The translations under genes were made by a program, and so were the position numbers. Under the pieces are notes generated by a model. The model made no database searches and was not told where the DNA came from. It saw only the letters and a list, made by a program, of their open reading frames with translations. This document shows, piece after piece, positions 7,805-11,389 of a stretch of 11,389 bases of DNA; position 1 is the first letter of the stretch; every line of letters begins with the position of its first letter. The DNA lies in contig JAAZXZ010000124.1 in assembly GCA_014239895.1 (NCBI GenBank), positions 1 to 11,389 on the forward strand, in the 5' to 3' direction. The DNA is from Flavobacteriaceae bacterium. Its GTDB lineage: Bacteria; Bacteroidota; Bacteroidia; Flavobacteriales; Flavobacteriaceae.

Positions 7805-8550
7805 ACTATTTTTTTTATTACTCTAAGCTTGTGAGTATGGGATTTTGTTTCTGAATTATGTATCCCTGTTTGATCAATTCTATCTATTCTTACTTTTCCA
7901 CTTGCATGAATTATATGATTATTATCCATTATGATTCCTACATGAACTATTTCTCCTTCTTTATTATCAAAGAATGCTAAATCTCCAGGCTCACTTTCTT
8001 CAATAAAACTTAAGGAAGAACCCTGTTTTGCTTGAAGATGAGAATCTCTTTCTAATTTGTAGCCATTTAATTTATATACCATTTGAGTAAAACCTGAACA
8101 ATCAATGCCAAAAGGGGTTCTTCCTCCCCACAAATAAGGTGAATTTAGAAATCTTAGTGCAGTAGTAATTATCTTTGACTTCTCTTGTATTCCAGATATT
8201 TTATTTCCATCATAGCTATGTTTTAAAATATTAAGTGCATTCAAACTTGATCCTATAGGAATTGCTATTAATTCCTGATGAGTGTTCTCAATAAACTCTA
8301 CTAAGTCATATGAGTATATCTCAGGCTCTTTATTTACTAATTTTAACTTATCTTCATTAATTATCTCAAACTGCTTATTGTTAATCCAACCGATATAATT
8401 ATCAAAACATAGTTTAATTTTAGCCCATTTCGTTCTTTCTTCTACAATAACAAAAGTCTCACCGTATAGTAATTGAGAGGTTTGTTCACTTTTATCATTA
8501 GCCTCAGATCTAATAGGCACAATGCTAAGATTGCAAATACCGTATTTCAT
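7801..8550 (-). CDS. C40 (NlpC/P60) peptidase with N-terminal SH3b region, probably cytoplasmic
   Basis: A 249-residue cysteine peptidase. The N-terminal part (about 1-65) looks like a bacterial SH3 domain (LLYGETFVIVEE, then WAKIKL and NYIGWINNKQ). The C-terminal NlpC/P60 domain (about 120-249) has the catalytic Cys151 in FGIDCSGF, His203 in VHVGI and a third polar residue, His215, in HIIHASG. SPYLWGGRTP just before the Cys is typical of the YkfC-like group, which cleaves gamma-D-Glu-diaminoacid bonds in murein peptides carrying a free N-terminal L-Ala. No signal peptide is present (starts MKYGICNLSIVPIR), so it should act in the cytoplasm, fitting peptide recycling rather than wall remodelling; that assignment is inference. 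It follows the thiolase gene by 6 bp in the same frame, after tandem stops TAA-TAG, and is probably co-transcribed. Its stop shares TTAA at 7801-7804 with the TPR gene. Confidence 0.9.
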   Translation of the reverse strand: MKYGICNLSIVPIRSEANDKSEQTSQLLYGETFVIVEERTKWAKIKLCFDNYIGWINNKQFEIINEDKLKLVNKEPEIYSYDLVEFIENTHQELIAIPIGSSLNALNILKHSYDGNKISGIQEKSKIITTALRFLNSPYLWGGRTPFGIDCSGFTQMVYKLNGYKLERDSHLQAKQGSSLSFIEESEPGDLAFFDNKEGEIVHVGIIMDNNHIIHASGKVRIDRIDQTGIHNSETKSHTHKLRVIKKIV

Positions 8551-8556
8551 AAACTA

Positions 8557-9735
8557 TTAATTACGTTCAATTAACATTGCTGAAGCACCGCCACCGCCAT
8601 TACATATTGCTGCCACTCCTCTTTTAGCTTTATTTTGCATTAAGACATGACATAATGTAGTTAATATCCTTGCGCCAGAACAACCTAAAGGGTGTCCTAA
8701 TGACACAGCTCCGCCGTGGATATTTACTATATTATCTTTAATATCTAAAATTTTCATGTTAGCTAAAGCAACTACAGAAAAAGCTTCATTGAATTCAAAA
8801 AAATCAATATCCTTTATATTCATCCCTGTTTCTGAAAGAATTTTATTTACAGCAATTGATGGAGCCGTTGTAAACCATTCGGGGTCTTGTGCTGCATCAC
8901 AATAGTATTTAATTGTAGCAATAGGAGTGAGGTTTAATTCAGAGCATTTTTCTTTACTCATAAGAACTATTGCTGAAGCTCCATCGCTCAATGTAGATGC
9001 ATTAGCTGCTGTTACAGTTCCATCTTTAGCAAAAGCTGGTCTTAGCTTTGAAACTTTATCGAAATCAATATTCTTAAACTCTTCATCTTCTTCGATTATT
9101 ACTTTTTTTCCATTTCTAAGTGTAATTTCAACAGGTATTACTTCTTCTTTAAATTTATTTTCTTTCCATGCATTAGATGATCGTTTGTAGGACTGAACAG
9201 CATAATTATCCTGATCTTCTCTACTAAATTTATATTCACTTGCACACTTATCTCCTAAAACTCCCATAGCTTGATTACAATAAACATCAGTAAGTCCATC
9301 ATGTTGAAGACCGTCTAATATAGATTTATTCCCATATTTATGAGGTTTTCTAAGGTTTATATAATGAGGTATTTGACTCATATTCTCCATTCCTCCAGCA
9401 ACAACTATATCATTAACACCTAATGATATTGATTGTGCTGCTAGCATTACAGATTTCATGCCAGAAGAACATACTTTGTTTATTGTAGTACAAGGGACAG
9501 AATCTGGAATACCAGCTTTTATTGCTGCTTGCCTAGCAGGTGCTTGACCTAATCCTGCTTGAACAACATTACCAAATAGAACTTCGTCTACAACTTCAGG
9601 TGATACGTTAATTTTGTTTAATGAACCTGATATAGCTATAGCTCCTAAATCAACTGCAGATACATTTGATAATGATCCAAGAAAACTACCAATAGGAGTT
9701 CTAACCGCACTAACAATTACAACATCTATATTCAT
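8557..9735 (-). CDS. atoB: Acetyl-CoA C-acetyltransferase (thiolase II)
   Basis: A 392-residue cytoplasmic thiolase that interconverts two acetyl-CoA with acetoacetyl-CoA plus CoA (EC 2.3.1.9). Catalytic residues fall at the same numbers as in the 392-residue Zoogloea enzyme: nucleophile Cys89 in NKVCSSGMK, Asn316 in NEAF, His348 in GHPLGCSGAR and Cys378 in CNGGGG. LRPAFAKDGTVTAANAS (231-247) is a further family block. The C-terminal CNGGGGASAML resembles mitochondrial acetoacetyl-CoA thiolase more than Zoogloea PhbA. The residue matching Zoogloea His156 is Ala156, while Met157 is kept; this could affect chain-length preference. I chose the ATG at 9735 because thiolases begin close to DVVIVSAVRTPIG; an in-frame TTG at 9747 would add four residues. 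Possible roles are mevalonate-pathway supply, ketone-body or fatty-acid catabolism; no neighbour decides between them. Likely first gene of a two-gene unit with the C40 peptidase. Confidence 0.94.
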   Translation of the reverse strand: MNIDVVIVSAVRTPIGSFLGSLSNVSAVDLGAIAISGSLNKINVSPEVVDEVLFGNVVQAGLGQAPARQAAIKAGIPDSVPCTTINKVCSSGMKSVMLAAQSISLGVNDIVVAGGMENMSQIPHYINLRKPHKYGNKSILDGLQHDGLTDVYCNQAMGVLGDKCASEYKFSREDQDNYAVQSYKRSSNAWKENKFKEEVIPVEITLRNGKKVIIEEDEEFKNIDFDKVSKLRPAFAKDGTVTAANASTLSDGASAIVLMSKEKCSELNLTPIATIKYYCDAAQDPEWFTTAPSIAVNKILSETGMNIKDIDFFEFNEAFSVVALANMKILDIKDNIVNIHGGAVSLGHPLGCSGARILTTLCHVLMQNKAKRGVAAICNGGGGASAMLIERN

Positions 9736-9770
9736 AATAAATTTCAATAATTAATAGATTTTAAAGTTAA

Positions 9771-9778
9771 CAAATTAA
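9771..9778 (-). promoter_or_regulatory. Candidate thiolase promoter, -7 element
   Basis: On the minus strand, TTAATTTG matches TAnnTTTG at five of six fixed positions. It lies about 35 bases upstream of the ATG at 9735, implying a leader of roughly 30 bases. No good -33 TTTG is found; the place where it should be is occupied by the left arm and loop of the dyad at 9794-9812. Confidence 0.3.
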
Positions 9779-9793
9779 TAATTACTTGTCATC

Positions 9794-9812
9794 ATTACAT
9801 CCTATATGTAAT
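9794..9812. promoter_or_regulatory. Perfect 7+5+7 dyad between divergent thiolase and pgpH promoters (candidate operator)
   Basis: ATTACAT (9794-9800), spacer CCTAT, and the exact reverse complement ATGTAAT (9806-9812). The arms contain C/G bases, making it less trivial than an A/T palindrome. It sits between the candidate -7 elements of the two divergent genes and covers the place where both -33 elements would lie. This arrangement fits a dimeric regulator binding site. The regulator is unknown; no regulator gene is in the window. Confidence 0.4.
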
Positions 9813-9818
9813 ATTTAG

Positions 9819-9826
9819 TAATTTTG
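9819..9826 (+). promoter_or_regulatory. Candidate pgpH promoter, -7 element
   Basis: TAATTTTG exactly matches the Bacteroidota TAnnTTTG consensus, 28 bases before the ATG at 9855, implying a leader of about 20-25 bases. No TTTG lies 19-21 bases upstream; that stretch is the left arm of the inverted repeat at 9794-9812. Confidence 0.42.
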
Positions 9827-9854
9827 ATTGTTATATAATCATATTATAGCAAAT

Positions 9855-11389
9855 ATGTTTGATCGTATAAAGAAAAATCTAGGAAGAATCTATAGGATAT
9901 TGCTTTTTATTCTATCATGTGTTGTAATAATTTATTTTTTTCCAAAAAGCGGTAAATTCAAATATAGCTTTGAAAATAGTCGTCCTTGGCAATCAGATAA
10001 TCTATACGCACCATTTGATTTTGCAATAAAAAAAACTAACAAAGAATTAGAGGAAGAAAAAACTAATATTAGACTCGCTACTAAAGTGTTTTTCAATAAA
10101 GACTCTTTAGTTTTAAATAAATCACTCAATTTACTATATAATAAAATAGACAATCCTTTAAATGACAGTGTAATTAACACTTTAAACAAGAGAGAACTTA
10201 AACTGATAAAAAACGCAGGTATTGCTATAATTTCTAAAATATATTCAAGAGGTCTTTTAGATCAGAATTACGATTATAAGTCTAATCAGATAGTCTCATT
10301 ACTAATTAATAACAAACAAGTGAATTCTGGATATTTTGCAGATATTCATAAACCTGAAGATTTGTTGACTTTTATTAATAATGAAATTATTTCTTTAAAT
10401 ATACAGGAATATAAACCTCAGATAGTATCTATACTTTTTGATTTGGTTGAATCTAATATTTCTTTAAATGAAAACTTGACTAAAAACTCCATTGAAGAGG
10501 CATTAGCTAATGTATCTCCAAATAGAGGTATAATTGAGAAAGAAACATTAATTATATCTAAAGGAGAGATAGTTGAAGGAGATAAATTAAAGATTTTAGA
10601 ATCTTTGAAAAATGAATATGAAACAAGTAGTGTCTCTAGAACAAACTATTACTTAATAATTTCCTCGTATTCACTACTTGTTATTCTAACTCTTCTTATG
10701 ATTATATTATTTATAAGAAAATTTAGAAAAAAGATATACTTAAATCTTAATCAACTCTCCCTAGTTTTCTTTAATGTCACACTTCTTGTTTTAATTACAA
10801 CATTCGTTGTCAATATAGAATCTAGCTATGTATTTGTAATACCCATCTGTATTTTACCCCTATTATTAAAGGCATTTTTTGATTCAAGGGTTGCTTTCTT
10901 TGTACACTCTGTAACGGTAATGTTATTAGGCTTTATTGTACCTAATAGTTATGAATTTATTTTTTTAAATATAATTGTAGGTGTAATTACAATAATATCT
11001 TCTGATGATCTTTACAAACGTGCAAACTTATTTATAACCGTAGGTCAAATCACTGCAGTTTATATGATATCATATTTTTCTTTTTTTGTAATACATGAAG
11101 GAAATATTGATAATCTAGAGATTTTTAATTTTCTCCTATTTATGTTATGCGGACTTCTTACCCTATTTGTTTATCCTTTAATATATATATATGAGAAGGT
11201 GTTTAATTTAGTTTCTGATGTTTCATTGCTTGAACTGTCAGACACCAACTCGCCATTACTGAAAGAGCTTTCAAATAAAGCTCCAGGCACATTTCATCAT
11301 TCAATGAATGTTGCAAATTTAGCAGAATCCTCAGCAAATGAAATTGGAGGTAATTCTATGCTTGCTAGGGTTGGAGCTTTATATCATGA
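9855..11389 (+). CDS. pgpH: PgpH-type 7TM-HD phosphodiesterase (probable c-di-AMP hydrolase), 3' end outside window
   Basis: The ATG at 9855 opens 511 complete codons plus two bases, with no stop before the window ends. One N-terminal membrane helix (about 13-29) is followed by a large extracytoplasmic region (about 30-262) containing SRPWQSDNLYAPFDFAI, typical of the 7TM-HDED sensor domain. Next come seven hydrophobic helices (approximately 263-288, 300-320, 324-342, 344-362, 366-383, 393-413, 423-446) and the start of a cytoplasmic HD domain. GTFHHSMNVANLAE (478-491) supplies the first metal-ligand His. The last codons read GALYH plus GA, exactly where the HD dipeptide of the family (usually YHDIGK) is expected. 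Family members are usually about 680-800 residues, so most of the HD domain is missing. Listeria PgpH degrades cyclic-di-AMP to pApA; the same role here is inferred by family. It is divergent from the thiolase. Confidence 0.9.
   Translation, partial: MFDRIKKNLGRIYRILLFILSCVVIIYFFPKSGKFKYSFENSRPWQSDNLYAPFDFAIKKTNKELEEEKTNIRLATKVFFNKDSLVLNKSLNLLYNKIDNPLNDSVINTLNKRELKLIKNAGIAIISKIYSRGLLDQNYDYKSNQIVSLLINNKQVNSGYFADIHKPEDLLTFINNEIISLNIQEYKPQIVSILFDLVESNISLNENLTKNSIEEALANVSPNRGIIEKETLIISKGEIVEGDKLKILESLKNEYETSSVSRTNYYLIISSYSLLVILTLLMIILFIRKFRKKIYLNLNQLSLVFFNVTLLVLITTFVVNIESSYVFVIPICILPLLLKAFFDSRVAFFVHSVTVMLLGFIVPNSYEFIFLNIIVGVITIISSDDLYKRANLFITVGQITAVYMISYFSFFVIHEGNIDNLEIFNFLLFMLCGLLTLFVYPLIYIYEKVFNLVSDVSLLELSDTNSPLLKELSNKAPGTFHHSMNVANLAESSANEIGGNSMLARVGALYH

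Noticed and set aside
7809..7816. T8 run after the TPR gene as an intrinsic terminator
   Set aside because: No stable G/C-containing stem precedes it, and it lies within the 3' coding end of the convergent peptidase gene.
8927..9190. Plus-strand open frame inside the thiolase gene
   Set aside because: Antisense to conserved thiolase coding sequence, with no recognisable protein features.
9736..9747. TTG start at 9747 for the thiolase, adding four residues
   Set aside because: The ATG at 9735 gives a 392-residue protein whose catalytic residues match Zoogloea thiolase numbering exactly.
9932..10189. Minus-strand open frame inside pgpH
   Set aside because: Antisense to the continuous 511-codon pgpH frame; its hydrophobic look comes from the complement of Lys/Glu-rich codons.

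Overview
The window looks like an ordinary core-genome segment of a low-GC (very roughly 30 % by eye) member of the Bacteroidota, most likely a marine-type flavobacterium. The reasons are: GyrA, ClpC and the C40 peptidase carry sequence features I associate with Bacteroidota/Flavobacteriia; start codons are preceded by A/T-rich stretches rather than Shine-Dalgarno sequences; and the best promoter candidates fit the Bacteroidota TAnnTTTG -7 element. No mobile element, CRISPR array, rRNA or tRNA was seen.

Layout: (1) positions 1-1188, + strand, the 3' three-quarters of a histidine ammonia-lyase-type gene (hutH) whose start lies outside the window. (2) 1177-3717, - strand, clpC, a full-length AAA+ unfoldase that overlaps hutH tail-to-tail by 12 bp. 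(3) A 220-bp divergent intergenic region with promoter candidates and a perfect 8+3+8 dyad. (4) 3938-6508, + strand, gyrA, followed after 15 bp by an exported TPR-repeat protein (6524-7804), probably co-transcribed. (5) On the - strand, an acetyl-CoA acetyltransferase (8557-9735) followed by a cytoplasmic SH3b + NlpC/P60 peptidase (7801-8550). These two are 6 bp apart, lie in the same frame and are separated by two consecutive stop codons. The peptidase ends on the same TTAA that ends the TPR gene. (6) A 119-bp divergent intergenic region with a perfect 7+5+7 dyad between two candidate promoters. (7) 9855 to the window end, + strand, the first 511 codons of a PgpH-type 7TM-HD phosphodiesterase, cut exactly at the HD dipeptide.

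The genes cover housekeeping roles: amino-acid catabolism, protein quality control, DNA topology, acetoacetyl-CoA metabolism, probable murein-peptide recycling and probable cyclic-di-AMP turnover. I do not see a new multi-gene system. The points most worth a second look are the dyad shared by the thiolase/pgpH promoters, the very tight convergent gene ends without obvious terminators, and the coupling of a thiolase to a cytoplasmic murein peptidase.
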